Below, one piece after another: positions 44,361 through 52,502 of a DNA stretch of 64,000 bases. The stretch comes from Aquificota bacterium (lineage in GTDB: Bacteria; Thermosulfidibacterota; Thermosulfidibacteria; Thermosulfidibacterales; B14-G1): contig WFSL01000024.1 of the NCBI GenBank assembly GCA_015486015.1, forward strand, positions 121,644 to 185,643, read 5' to 3'. How positions within the stretch are numbered: position 1 is the stretch's first letter; each line of letters starts with the position of its first letter. A model generated the notes under the pieces. The model was not told where the DNA came from. It did not search any database and worked only from the letters and a program-made list of their open reading frames with translations. The position numbers and the translations under genes are program-made.

Positions 44361-44938
44361 GTGAGGCAGAGGCTGATAGAGGCCATAGGGCTTGTCGGAA
44401 CGGTGGTAAGGGACAAAGAGCGCGAAATTCATGTATCTATGGCTCCATTACTTGCCGGTGGGCACCTCCTTATTGGGGGGTCTCCCTGGGACTGGCAAAA
44501 CCAGCCTTGCTTTGACTCTTGCCAGGCTCACGGGATGCACCTTTGCCCGGGTCCAGTTTACCAATGATCCTATGCCCTCTGACGTGGTGGGCACTGAGGT
44601 ATTCTTACCCAGAGAGGGGGGTTTCCAATTCAGGCCAGGTCCAGTATTTCACAACATCCTGCTGGCGGACGAGATCAATAGGGCCACACCCCGGACACAG
44701 AGCGCCCTCTTAGAGGCTATGGGCGAGGGGAAGGTTTCTGTTGGTGGTGAGACCTATCCACTGCCAGAGGCCCAATTGGATCGTCCTATTACAGGATAGG
44801 GTGGTAGAGGTGGATGTGTCTTTAAGGATCATGGATTACATTATGGAGATCACGCATCATTCCAGGATTGGGGAGCACTTCCGAACAGTGATAGGGCAGG
44901 AGGGAGGGTTGCAAGGTCTGGTTTTGAGGATAGTGTAA
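44361..44938 (+). pseudogene. Decayed MoxR-family AAA ATPase gene
   Basis: MoxR motifs appear in broken order. The N-terminal part ([18 protein letters not shown] then LLAGGHLLI) is in one frame. A +1 shift in a G6 run (44475-44480) is followed by GLPGTGKTS (Walker A) and [22 protein letters not shown] (Walker B) in the next frame. [17 protein letters not shown] then joins two parts of the family that are normally about 20 residues apart, so the sensor segment (usually PFFVIATQNP) is missing. A TAG at 44798-44800 and a large deletion precede VVEVDVSLRIMDYIMEIT in another frame. Confidence 0.8.
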
Positions 44939-44964
44939 CCCCTGGATCATCGGGAGAAACCCTC

Positions 44965-45153
44965 TTGGAGATGGCCCATAGGATATCCAGCGATCAACCT
45001 CGGTTAGGTAGGAAGATGCATGAGGCCGTCGTCCTCTACTACCACATGGAGTTTGGGAAAAAGCGGATGGATGCTATGCTCCTGGAGCGTATGCTGAGGG
45101 AGATTAAGGCATTAGCTTTCCATGCTGCCAGAGATAGGCTACGGGGGCAATGA
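44965..45153 (+). CDS. Uncertain short ORF after the moxR remnant
   Basis: A 62-codon reading frame (TTG start) encodes a charged, helical peptide containing EMAHRISSDQPRLGRKMHEA and MLREIKALAFHAARDRLRG. The same frame is open back to the TAG at 44800. I do not recognise it and see no clear ribosome-binding site. It may be a residue of a longer decayed gene. The 85 bp after it, up to purB, hold only the purB leader. Confidence 0.25.
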   Translation: MEMAHRISSDQPRLGRKMHEAVVLYYHMEFGKKRMDAMLLERMLREIKALAFHAARDRLRGQ

Positions 45154-45238
45154 AGGTCCCAGGGTGGGGTTTGATTTTTCTTCCCCCTAAGGTCTAACAT
45201 TGAAAAATTGATTCTATCCGATGCTGAGGAGGCGCTTG

Positions 45239-46657
45239 ATGTTCACGCATCCCCTAATAGAGCGTTATACCAGCAAGGAGATGGTGGAGATCTTTTCTGA
45301 GGAGCACAGGTTCTCCACCTGGAGGAGGCTATGGGTAACCCTGGCAGAAGCAGAAAGAGAACTTGGACTCCCCATCAGCCAGGAACAGGTACAGGAGATG
45401 AAGGTCTACATAAGTGACTTGAACCTGGAAGTGGCCCGGCAGTACGAGCGGGAGATCCGTCACGATGTAATGGCTCACATCAAGGCGTATGGGGACCAGT
45501 GCCCCAAAGCTAAGGGCATCATTCATTTAGGGGCTACTAGTTGCTTCGTTACTGATAACACTGATGTGATCCTTATGAGGGAGGCCATAGACCTTCTCAT
45601 AGTGAAGACAGCAAATGTGTTGGATCATCTTGCCTCTTTTGCTGAGAGGTATCGAGACCTGCCTACCCTTGGATACACCCATTTTCAGCCTGCCCAGCCC
45701 GTGACGGTGGGTAAGAGGGCCTGTCTCTGGGCTCAGGATTTTTTGATGGACCTGAAGGAATTGGAGAGGAGAAGGGAGGAGTTACACTTTCGGGGTGTTA
45801 AGGGCGCAACAGGCACACAGGACAGCTTCCTCAAGCTGTTTGATGGGGATGAGGAGAAGGTAGAGGCGTTAGACAGGGCAGTTGCGGAAAAGATGGGCTT
45901 TGGGAAGGTTTTCTTGATTACTGGCCAGACTTATCCCCGCAAACAGGATGCCTTGGTTCTGTGTTCCCTGGCAGGGCTTGCACAGTCTGCCCACAAGTTC
46001 GCTACAGATCTACGTCTCCTCCAGCATCTCAGGGAGGTAGAGGAGCCCTTTGGGGAGAAACAGGTGGGTTCCTCTGCCATGCCTTACAAAAGGAATCCCA
46101 TGCGCAGCGAGCGCATCTGCGCCCTTTCACGGTTCCTACTCTCGTTGGCCCAGAACTTGCCCTATACAGCCTCCATCCAGTGGATGGAACGGACACTTGA
46201 TGATTCAGCAAATAGAAGGATCGTGATACCCGAGGCGTTTTTCACGGCGGACGCTATACTGGAGCTCTTGATAGATGTGACATCTGGGATGGTAGTCTAC
46301 CCCAAGGTAATTGAAAGACACCTCCAAGAGGAGCTTCCATTTTTGGCGTCTGAGGAGATTATGATGAAGGCAGTGAAGAGGGGAGGTGATAGACAAGCCT
46401 TGCACAATAGAATCAGGAGATATGCCATAGAGGCGTCCAATGCCGTGAAGAATGGCAAATCAAATCCGTTCATAGGGCTTGTCGCCTCTGATCCCCTCTT
46501 TGGTTTGGATAGGGAGGAGTTGGTAGAGATTTTGCAGCCATCCCGTTTTGTGGGACGTGCGCCTTCGCAGGTTTCAGCGTTCCTCCAGGAAGAGCTTTAC
46601 CCTGCATTGAGACCTTACAAGGAGAGACTTGGCCTGAAGAGCCAAGTACAGGTGTGA
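45239..46657 (+). CDS. purB: Adenylosuccinate lyase
   Basis: The 472-residue fumarase/aspartase-superfamily enzyme has the catalytic regions [36 protein letters not shown] and the signature [18 protein letters not shown]. It acts twice in purine synthesis. The start is the ATG at 45239, with GAGGAGG 7 nt upstream; an ATG at 45221 is also in frame. It is unlinked from purS-purQ, 19 kb away. Confidence 0.94.
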   Translation: MFTHPLIERYTSKEMVEIFSEEHRFSTWRRLWVTLAEAERELGLPISQEQVQEMKVYISDLNLEVARQYEREIRHDVMAHIKAYGDQCPKAKGIIHLGATSCFVTDNTDVILMREAIDLLIVKTANVLDHLASFAERYRDLPTLGYTHFQPAQPVTVGKRACLWAQDFLMDLKELERRREELHFRGVKGATGTQDSFLKLFDGDEEKVEALDRAVAEKMGFGKVFLITGQTYPRKQDALVLCSLAGLAQSAHKFATDLRLLQHLREVEEPFGEKQVGSSAMPYKRNPMRSERICALSRFLLSLAQNLPYTASIQWMERTLDDSANRRIVIPEAFFTADAILELLIDVTSGMVVYPKVIERHLQEELPFLASEEIMMKAVKRGGDRQALHNRIRRYAIEASNAVKNGKSNPFIGLVASDPLFGLDREELVEILQPSRFVGRAPSQVSAFLQEELYPALRPYKERLGLKSQVQV

Positions 46658-46688
46658 TGAAAGGCCATTCTTTCCCAAGGGTTCCAAC

Positions 46689-47366
46689 ATGAGAGCCAAA
46701 ACCTTGCATCCATGGGACCTTAGATATCAAGATGCTATGGAGATACAGAGGCATCTTGCAAAGTTGGTAAAGGAGTCTCCGTTACCATTAGAGGAGTTGA
46801 AGCTTATAGCCGGGGTTGATGTATCCTCCTCTCGGAGATCTCCAATAGGCTTCGCCGCAGCAGTGGTGATGGAGTATCCTACCTTCAAGATAGTAGAGGT
46901 AGGAAGTGCGAAGGGGCTACTCAACATGCCTTACATACCAGGCCTCCTTTCTTTTAGGGAGGCGCCCCTCATCCTGAGGGCTTTGAGTGAGCTTAAGAGG
47001 GACCCACAGGTGATCCTGGTTGATGGCAACGGTGTGGCCCATCCCAGGGGGTTAGGCATCGCCTCCCACCTTGGGATACTGCTGGATTGGCCAACAGTTG
47101 GATGTGCCAAGAGCAGGTTGTTGGGGGAACATGGAGAGCCTGGGCCCTTTAAGGGTAATTGGGTACCCTGGAGCTACAAGGGGAAGCCCATTGGGGCCGT
47201 TGTGAGGACCAGAGAAAGGGTAAAACCTGTCTATATCTCTGTTGGTTATAGGGTTACTCTTAGGGATGCCATACACTTAGTCCTCAAGTGCTGTCAGAAG
47301 TACCGACTCCCTGAACCCATCAGGGCAGCCCACAGAGAAGTAAACAGGCTGAGGGAGGAGAATTGA
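46689..47366 (+). CDS. nfi: Endonuclease V (deoxyinosine 3'-endonuclease)
   Basis: The 225-residue nuclease has AGVDVS (metal Asp), the PYIPGLLSFRE wedge with its catalytic Glu, VDGNGVAHPRGLGIASHLG (second Asp) and GCAKSRLLG. It cuts DNA near hypoxanthine produced by adenine deamination, a lesion that rises with temperature. The usual VDVSY carries Ser instead of Tyr (VDVSSS). It overlaps the next gene by 4 nt (TTGA). Confidence 0.93.
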   Translation: MRAKTLHPWDLRYQDAMEIQRHLAKLVKESPLPLEELKLIAGVDVSSSRRSPIGFAAAVVMEYPTFKIVEVGSAKGLLNMPYIPGLLSFREAPLILRALSELKRDPQVILVDGNGVAHPRGLGIASHLGILLDWPTVGCAKSRLLGEHGEPGPFKGNWVPWSYKGKPIGAVVRTRERVKPVYISVGYRVTLRDAIHLVLKCCQKYRLPEPIRAAHREVNRLREEN

Positions 47367-47821
47367 AGAGAGGGGGTCCAAAGGCTATCGGAGAGATCAT
47401 CGCCTCCATCACTACTCAGAAACAGTGGAGGAGAGGTGCCCAGGTGATCCGGTGGAGAGAGGCGTGGAGGAAGGCTGTCGGTCCATATATCTCTAAGCGT
47501 ACAGAGATAGTAGGAGCAAGGGGGAAGAAAGCTATGGTTGCAGTTGCAGACAGCGTTTTGGCCTCTGAGCTTGCACTCCAGAAGCCCCTAATTATAGAGA
47601 AGCTTAAGGAGTTGGCTAAGGGGAAAGCCCCCCAAGACCTCCTCTTCCAGGTTGACCCTGATCTCCCCCTTAGTGAAGAGCCAGATGCCTTTCCCCCTTG
47701 TCTTGAGCCCAAATCATCGGGTGAGATAGAGGAAATGGTGAAGACGTTGCAAGACGATGAGTTGAAGGAGAGCTTTAGGAAGATATTGGCCAACTGCATG
47801 ACTGAGGAAGAGGAGCAATGA
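47363..47821 (+). CDS. DciA-like protein (DUF721)
   Basis: The 152-residue product has a KH-like DUF721 domain, with RWREAWRKAVGPYISKRTEI and the MVAVADSVLASELALQKPLI block typical of DciA. An acidic, disordered tail follows. DciA loads the replicative helicase in bacteria that lack DnaC/DnaI. The TTG start overlaps the nfi stop and has GGGAGGAGAA upstream. It is followed by the lipoprotein gene with an ATGA overlap. Confidence 0.8.
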   Translation: MKRGGPKAIGEIIASITTQKQWRRGAQVIRWREAWRKAVGPYISKRTEIVGARGKKAMVAVADSVLASELALQKPLIIEKLKELAKGKAPQDLLFQVDPDLPLSEEPDAFPPCLEPKSSGEIEEMVKTLQDDELKESFRKILANCMTEEEEQ

Positions 47822-48285
47822 GGTTCAGGGCAGCAGTAACAGTGGTAATGCTTCTGGCCCTTGTGGCCTGCGGAGGGGTAAAGAAGAAGGGAAGGGCCAA
47901 GGCTCCCTATTTCTCTCTTGAAGACCTCACCGGGAATACTGTGACTATTGAAGCCTTTAGAGGAAGGCCCTTCCTCTTGGTCTTTTGGGCTACCTGGTGT
48001 CCCGCGTGCCGCAGTGAAGTCCCCACACTCAACAGGCTGACAAAGGAAGGCCTCACTGTGGTAGCTGTGGCTATGAACAGAAGCAAGGAAGAGGTAAAGG
48101 AATTTGTGAAGGAACATCACATCCACTATCAGGTGCTCATGGGTACATACCAGGTGACCATAGATTACGGCAATGTGAGGTTCCTGCCCACTATGTTCCT
48201 CATAGATGCCAAGGGATATATTGAGGAGAAGATGGTAGGACAGCTCGATGAAGAGAGGATAGGGAGGTTCCTCAAGGGGAAGTAA
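47818..48285 (+). CDS. TlpA/ResA-type thioredoxin-like lipoprotein
   Basis: The 155-residue protein has a lipoprotein signal peptide (lipobox LVAC, Cys18) and then a peroxiredoxin-like/TlpA fold. The redox motif is WATWCPACRSEVP, and the cis-proline region is VRFLPTMFLID. It is probably anchored in the inner or outer membrane facing the periplasm and acts as a thiol reductase, for example on apocytochromes. The CcdA-like protein at 8.2 kb could feed it electrons (inference). Confidence 0.88.
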   Translation: MRFRAAVTVVMLLALVACGGVKKKGRAKAPYFSLEDLTGNTVTIEAFRGRPFLLVFWATWCPACRSEVPTLNRLTKEGLTVVAVAMNRSKEEVKEFVKEHHIHYQVLMGTYQVTIDYGNVRFLPTMFLIDAKGYIEEKMVGQLDEERIGRFLKGK

Positions 48286-48295
48286 AAACTATTCC

Positions 48296-48892
48296 ATGAA
48301 GCCATTTTTTCTATCTTTTGTAACCCTCTTTCTCGCCATTGATCCACTGGGCCTTATTCCCATTTACATTCAGCTTACTCAGGGGGATCGGCATAGAGGG
48401 AAAACACTCAATGCCTCTGTAGTCACTGCCTTTGGGATTGGGTTGGGCTTTCTTGTGGTTGGAAAGTGGCTATTCAAGGCCGTGGGCATTACCATAGCAG
48501 ACTTTCAAGTGGCGGGTGGGGTGCTCCTCCTCGCCCTCTCCCTGAAAGATCTCCTCAGCACACCAAGCCCATTTCATTTAGAGGAAGACCAGGGCGTTGT
48601 CCCCTTAGGCACCCCTCTCATAGCTGGTCCTGCAACCCTTACTGCCCTTTTGGTATGTCAGGGTCTCTATGGCTTTTGGATCACCACTTTGGCCTTTCTG
48701 ATAAACCTGCTGCTGATGTTCTTTATCCTCTCTCGCTGTGGGTTGATCATGGATGTGGTAGGGGCACGTGGTACTAAGGCTATAGCGAGGGTTACCAGCA
48801 TCCTCCTCGCAGCCTTTGCAGTCTCCTTTATTCGAAAGGGCGTGACCTCCCTGCTTGGTGGTTTGGGTGACCCTCAAAATCATCACTGGTGA
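48296..48892 (+). CDS. MarC-family integral membrane protein
   Basis: The 198-residue, six-helix protein has the family's N-terminal LFLAIDPLGLIPIYIQLT and LGTPLIAGPATLTALLV segments. The MarC family (UPF0056) has no settled function despite its name. It lies 10 nt after the lipoprotein gene and is followed by the tRNA. Confidence 0.87.
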   Translation: MKPFFLSFVTLFLAIDPLGLIPIYIQLTQGDRHRGKTLNASVVTAFGIGLGFLVVGKWLFKAVGITIADFQVAGGVLLLALSLKDLLSTPSPFHLEEDQGVVPLGTPLIAGPATLTALLVCQGLYGFWITTLAFLINLLLMFFILSRCGLIMDVVGARGTKAIARVTSILLAAFAVSFIRKGVTSLLGGLGDPQNHHW

Positions 48893-48920
48893 GTATGGTG
48901 CCACTTCGGCCTTAGTGGGG

Positions 48921-48949
48921 TTGACATTCAGGGCATCCTTAGGCATCTT
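48921..48949 (+). promoter_or_regulatory. Candidate tRNA-Gly promoter
   Basis: A perfect TTGACA at 48921-48926 is followed after 17 nt by CATCTT (48944-48949), which is only half-consensus. The position, ending 10 bp before the tRNA, fits its transcription start. Confidence 0.38.
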
Positions 48950-48959
48950 TTACAAAGAA

Positions 48960-49034
48960 GCGGGCGTAATTCAGGGGTAGAATGCCAGCTTCCCAAGCTG
49001 GAAGTCGCGGGTTCGAATCCCGTCGCCCGCTCCA
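48960..49034 (+). tRNA. tRNA-Gly (anticodon CCC)
   Basis: A complete cloverleaf is visible: acceptor stem GCGGGCG/CGCCCGC, D-arm ATTCAGGGGTAGAAT, and anticodon stem CCAGC/GCTGG with loop TTCCCAA, which gives anticodon CCC. The T arm is GCGGGTTCGAATCCCGT, the discriminator is T and CCA is encoded. It reads GGG glycine codons. Confidence 0.95.
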
Positions 49035-49059
49035 AGATTTCGTGAGTCAGGAGAAGATC

Positions 49060-49569
49060 TTGAATATAAAGCTTGCTTCTCTTTTTGTGGTCCTTGTCAT
49101 CCTTGGGTGTGGCTACAGCCTGAGTGGTAGAACACATAATCCAGGTCCAGTGGATCTTCAGGGGAAGCGCATAGCGGTCCACATTTTTGAGAACCTCACC
49201 ACCGAGCCAGATATTGAGTATATTATTACACGGGAAATCGTGGCAGAGCTCATTCGTGCCCCCCGGGTTAAAGTAGTGAGGAGTGATAATGAGGCGGATT
49301 ACGTGTTACAAGGCAAGGTCACAGGGTATAGCAAGGAGCTTTTGGCCTTGGACTATCAGGGAAGGGCACAGTATTATCGTCTTATCATTACACTCCGTTT
49401 AAAACTGGTAGATGCTTCTGGTAAGGCGGTTATGAAGTGGGATCCCATCTCTGAGGATGCCGAGTATCATACTACTTTAGACGTGCAGATAAACAAAGAG
49501 AGAGAAAGAGAAGCTCTCAGAAGGGCATCTCAAGAACTGGCCCAGCTCTTGGCAGGGATGCTCCTTTAG
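49060..49569 (+). CDS. lptE: LPS-assembly lipoprotein LptE
   Basis: The 169-residue lipoprotein has a short signal peptide and lipobox (ILGC followed by GYSLSG), then the LptE/RlpB-type fold: VDLQGKRIAVHIFENLTTEPDIEYIITREIV and DYVLQGKVTGYS. It forms the outer-membrane plug with LptD. The start is a TTG with AGGAGA upstream; the open frame further back runs into the tRNA. lptE-holA is a conserved neighbour pair, which supports the call. Confidence 0.85.
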   Translation: MNIKLASLFVVLVILGCGYSLSGRTHNPGPVDLQGKRIAVHIFENLTTEPDIEYIITREIVAELIRAPRVKVVRSDNEADYVLQGKVTGYSKELLALDYQGRAQYYRLIITLRLKLVDASGKAVMKWDPISEDAEYHTTLDVQINKEREREALRRASQELAQLLAGMLL

Positions 49570-49579
49570 TTACCCCAAC

Positions 49580-50575
49580 ATGAAACCCAGAGAGTTCTTG
49601 AGGCTTGTAAAGGATGGACTTCCATCTCTTGTGCTCTTTTATGGGAATGAAACGGCTTATATGAATAGGATCCTTAGCACTTTAAAAGACTGGTTTTTGG
49701 GAGAGACATGGGAGCTTAACTGGTCTGTTCTGGAGGGAGATAACCTTACCCTTGAGGGACTAAAGGAGAATATAGGCGTGTCCCCTTTTGGCTCTCAGAA
49801 GAGGGTAGTGGTGCTAAGGAATGCCATGGACTTCTGGAAGGTGCAGTATAGGGGATGCAAAGAAGCAATTATCAGGGTGTTGTACAATATTCCCCCTTAC
49901 ACTACTTTAATATTTTCTCACATAGGTGAAATGGGAAAGGACAAGCCGACAAGGGAGCTATTGAAGATATTTGAAGAGGGTCATTACCCTGTGGTTCGCT
50001 TCATTGCGGAACAGGAAGACCTGAGGAGGTGGGCAAGAAGGAGGCTCTCCAAGGCAGGGGTCCATGTTGATGAAGAAGGGCTTGGATGGCTCATAGAGAT
50101 GACAGAGGGCAGGATGGACCTCTTGGAGCAAGAGCTGGAGAAGATACAGCTATCCGGTAAGCTTGAGATAAGGACCTGTAATCTTCCTCCTAACTATCAG
50201 AAGGTGGCATCGATGGTTTATAGTAGAGATCCTGCCCTTCTGGAGTTCTTGGAGGATCTGATGGTCACAAGGGGACACCTCTACCTTTTCCGCATCCTGG
50301 CTACCTCCGTAATGCGAGTGGTGGCGGTGAAGATGGTTACAGAAGAGGGCGTGTCCCTTGAAGATGCCCTCATAAACGTGCATTCCTCAGACAGGGAACT
50401 GATAGGTAGATGTACAAAGGGGCTCTCTTTAAAGGAGGCCCTTTCCCTATTGGACTCCATCCTGGAGACGGAGATAGCGCTCAAGAGTTCTCCCTTACCC
50501 CCTCAACTCATCCTGACAAAATTGGTGAATCGCCTTCTCGGATCTATGGTCCAAAGGATGGCGAAGGCTAACTGA
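49580..50575 (+). CDS. holA: DNA polymerase III subunit delta
   Basis: The 331-residue clamp-loader subunit has the N-terminal REFLRLVKDGLPSLVLFYG, the WELNWSVLEGD block, and the C-terminal collar domain (SLLDSILETEIALKSS). It opens the beta clamp during loading. It ends inside a hairpin shared with the convergent LpoA-like gene. Confidence 0.9.
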   Translation: MKPREFLRLVKDGLPSLVLFYGNETAYMNRILSTLKDWFLGETWELNWSVLEGDNLTLEGLKENIGVSPFGSQKRVVVLRNAMDFWKVQYRGCKEAIIRVLYNIPPYTTLIFSHIGEMGKDKPTRELLKIFEEGHYPVVRFIAEQEDLRRWARRRLSKAGVHVDEEGLGWLIEMTEGRMDLLEQELEKIQLSGKLEIRTCNLPPNYQKVASMVYSRDPALLEFLEDLMVTRGHLYLFRILATSVMRVVAVKMVTEEGVSLEDALINVHSSDRELIGRCTKGLSLKEALSLLDSILETEIALKSSPLPPQLILTKLVNRLLGSMVQRMAKAN

Positions 50576-50587
50576 GAACCTCAGTTA
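50569..50587. terminator. Hairpin containing both convergent stop codons (holA / LpoA-like)
   Basis: TAACTGAG (50569-50576) pairs with CTCAGTTA (50580-50587) across a 3-nt loop. The TGA of holA and the TGA of the minus-strand gene both lie inside it. The plus side continues ATTTGCTCTATTTTCC, which is fairly T-rich. It is probably a compact bidirectional terminator. Confidence 0.55.
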
Positions 50588-52023
50588 ATTTGCTCTATTT
50601 TCCCCCCTTCAACCATGAGGAAGGCGGGCACCCTTAACGGATCCCCATGTGCATCGAAGCCCACCATCCCTGTTACTCCTATGAATTTTATATCCTTCAA
50701 CGAACACCCCATTCTTTCTCTTATTAAGAGTGCCTTGGTAGCATCATAGGCCTGGGCTGCCAGCGGCGATGGATCGAAACCATAGGTCATTCTAAAGCTA
50801 TACAAAAATTCAAGGGGCGGCAGGTAAGGTGAGTTAGAGACAAAAGTGTCCGGGAAAAAGGCATACTCCACATACCCTTTCCCCTCACTTACGAGCCGGG
50901 GGCTATCCCAGAGGGCAGTACCCACTAAGGTGATGCCCCTGAGGTCGTGAAAGACCAGTTGAGGAGCTAAGAGCACCACCTTTCGCCACGAATCTGGAAC
51001 GTAGAGCACCTGGGGTAGCCCATGGTTCACCTTCCACCCCTTCAGCTCCTGGACCACGGATGTGAAGTCTCTGAGTGTGGGTGGATAGGACCTCTTGAGC
51101 ACCACCTTCCCGCCTTCCTTAGTGAAATCCTTTTCCATCAAGTCAGAAACTACCCTACCGTATGGCGTGTCTGGGAAAAATATGGCCATCTCATGCACAT
51201 TGAGCTTTGAAACCAAGAAACTGGCTGTATAGGTCACCTCTTGGTCTAATGGCATGGCGGTCCTGTAAAGAGGGGAGTTGCCCAAGGTGATTCCAGGTCT
51301 TACCATCAACGGGGTGATCACAGGTACACCTTTCTCCTGGGCCCATGAGAACACCCGGGGCAAATCCTTGGGGAGTAGCGGACCCACTACGCCTATAATA
51401 GAACCCTTGATCCCCTCCATCTCATCAGGGTACTCCACCTCAACAAGCTGCACTTCCAGGCCCTTCAAGGCTACCTCCATGCCCCTTTTTATCTGGGATA
51501 CCAGTTCCTCCAGTCCCTGGGTCTTACCCGTGGCCAGCACCACATACTGACGGACTGGGGTAAGGAGGGACTTCATCTTCTGATATTCTTCGGCGGGTAC
51601 CATAGAGGGATTTACCTTGTTCATGTGAGAGAGTGCCATTTTTCTGTCACCTTGCTGGAGCCAGATCCTTGCCAGCATAAGGTGCGCCTTGTGATAGATG
51701 GGCATCCGAGGATTGGCCATTCTGACTGTTTCGGCCAACAGCCCCTTGGCTTCGTCTAAATAGCCCCTCCTCTCGTATAGGGAGGCCGCTTGTATCCTTG
51801 CATTGAGGGCAAGGGGAGAAGAAGGTGCTGCCCTTATTATCCGCCTGTAGATGAGGAGTGCATCCTGAGCCTTCCCCTGGTGTTCCAGCTCCTGGGCCTG
51901 TTGCATTTCCCTTTGCAGCTCTGCGGCAGATGGTGCCACCTGTCCGGGTGGAGGAGCAGGCCTTGGAGCACACGCCAGAAGAAAGCAGAAGAAGCTAAGG
52001 CAAATGCCTACCCTGCACCACAC
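50581..52023 (-). CDS. LpoA-like / periplasmic-binding-fold lipoprotein
   Basis: The 480-residue product has a signal peptide with lipobox LLAC. TPR-like helices follow at about 45-150 (ALLIYRRIIRAAPSSPLALNARIQAA). The C-terminal half has a type I periplasmic-binding fold (GIKGSIIGVVGPLLPKDLPRV; AIFFPDTPYGRVVSDLM). This TPR plus PBP-like layout is that of LpoA, the outer-membrane activator of PBP1A. Related amino-acid-binding proteins lack the TPR part. The start is a GTG. It overlaps the SPOR gene by 29 nt. Confidence 0.8.
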   Translation of the reverse strand: MWCRVGICLSFFCFLLACAPRPAPPPGQVAPSAAELQREMQQAQELEHQGKAQDALLIYRRIIRAAPSSPLALNARIQAASLYERRGYLDEAKGLLAETVRMANPRMPIYHKAHLMLARIWLQQGDRKMALSHMNKVNPSMVPAEEYQKMKSLLTPVRQYVVLATGKTQGLEELVSQIKRGMEVALKGLEVQLVEVEYPDEMEGIKGSIIGVVGPLLPKDLPRVFSWAQEKGVPVITPLMVRPGITLGNSPLYRTAMPLDQEVTYTASFLVSKLNVHEMAIFFPDTPYGRVVSDLMEKDFTKEGGKVVLKRSYPPTLRDFTSVVQELKGWKVNHGLPQVLYVPDSWRKVVLLAPQLVFHDLRGITLVGTALWDSPRLVSEGKGYVEYAFFPDTFVSNSPYLPPLEFLYSFRMTYGFDPSPLAAQAYDATKALLIRERMGCSLKDIKFIGVTGMVGFDAHGDPLRVPAFLMVEGGKIEQIN

Positions 52024-52492
52024 TGGATCTCACCTTAAAAGTACTGTCCACCCTCCTGGCTACCCTCAAGGCAATCTCCTTCGAGTCATAAGGCCCCAAT
52101 AACACCCTGTAAAAACCCCTTGGGCCAGGGGGGAGGAGCAGCGCCTTGTACCCTTTTTCCTCAAGCTTTCCCTTCCAGTTTTGGGCCCCCCTCACCTCCC
52201 GAAAGGCCCCTACTTGAACATAATACTTTGTCTTCGCTACGCAGACCCCTTTCTTAGCAGGTATGGCCTTGGCCTTTTTAACCTTTGGAGGCGTGAGGGG
52301 AACCTTCTCCGCCTTTGCAGTCTTTCCCTCTTGCACTTTCTTCATGGGCGCCTGAACAGTCTCTCTCCTTTTTGTCCTCTCGTGGTGCTCCCCTACATTG
52401 ACTCCGAGGAAGAAAACGATGATAAAGAGGGCACCAACTACCAGAGCCAAAGCCCCCAATTCCCTTGTGTTAAGGCTATACTCCTTCTTCAT
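51995..52492 (-). CDS. SPOR-domain membrane protein
   Basis: The 165-residue protein has a cytoplasmic N terminus, one membrane helix (about 14-31), a Lys-rich linker, and a C-terminal SPOR domain (KTKYYVQVGAFREVRGA to YRVLLGPYDSKEIALRVA). SPOR domains bind denuded glycan strands at division sites. Its position between argS and the LpoA-like gene suggests joint expression with a cell-wall factor. Confidence 0.88.
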   Translation of the reverse strand: MKKEYSLNTRELGALALVVGALFIIVFFLGVNVGEHHERTKRRETVQAPMKKVQEGKTAKAEKVPLTPPKVKKAKAIPAKKGVCVAKTKYYVQVGAFREVRGAQNWKGKLEEKGYKALLLPPGPRGFYRVLLGPYDSKEIALRVARRVDSTFKVRSSVVQGRHLP

Positions 52493-52502
52493 CTCTGAAC
52501 CC

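Noticed and set aside
48982-49059. Extension of lptE into the tRNA gene
   Set aside because: The extra N-terminal residues are translated tRNA sequence; the lipoprotein signal begins at the TTG at 49060 behind AGGAGA.
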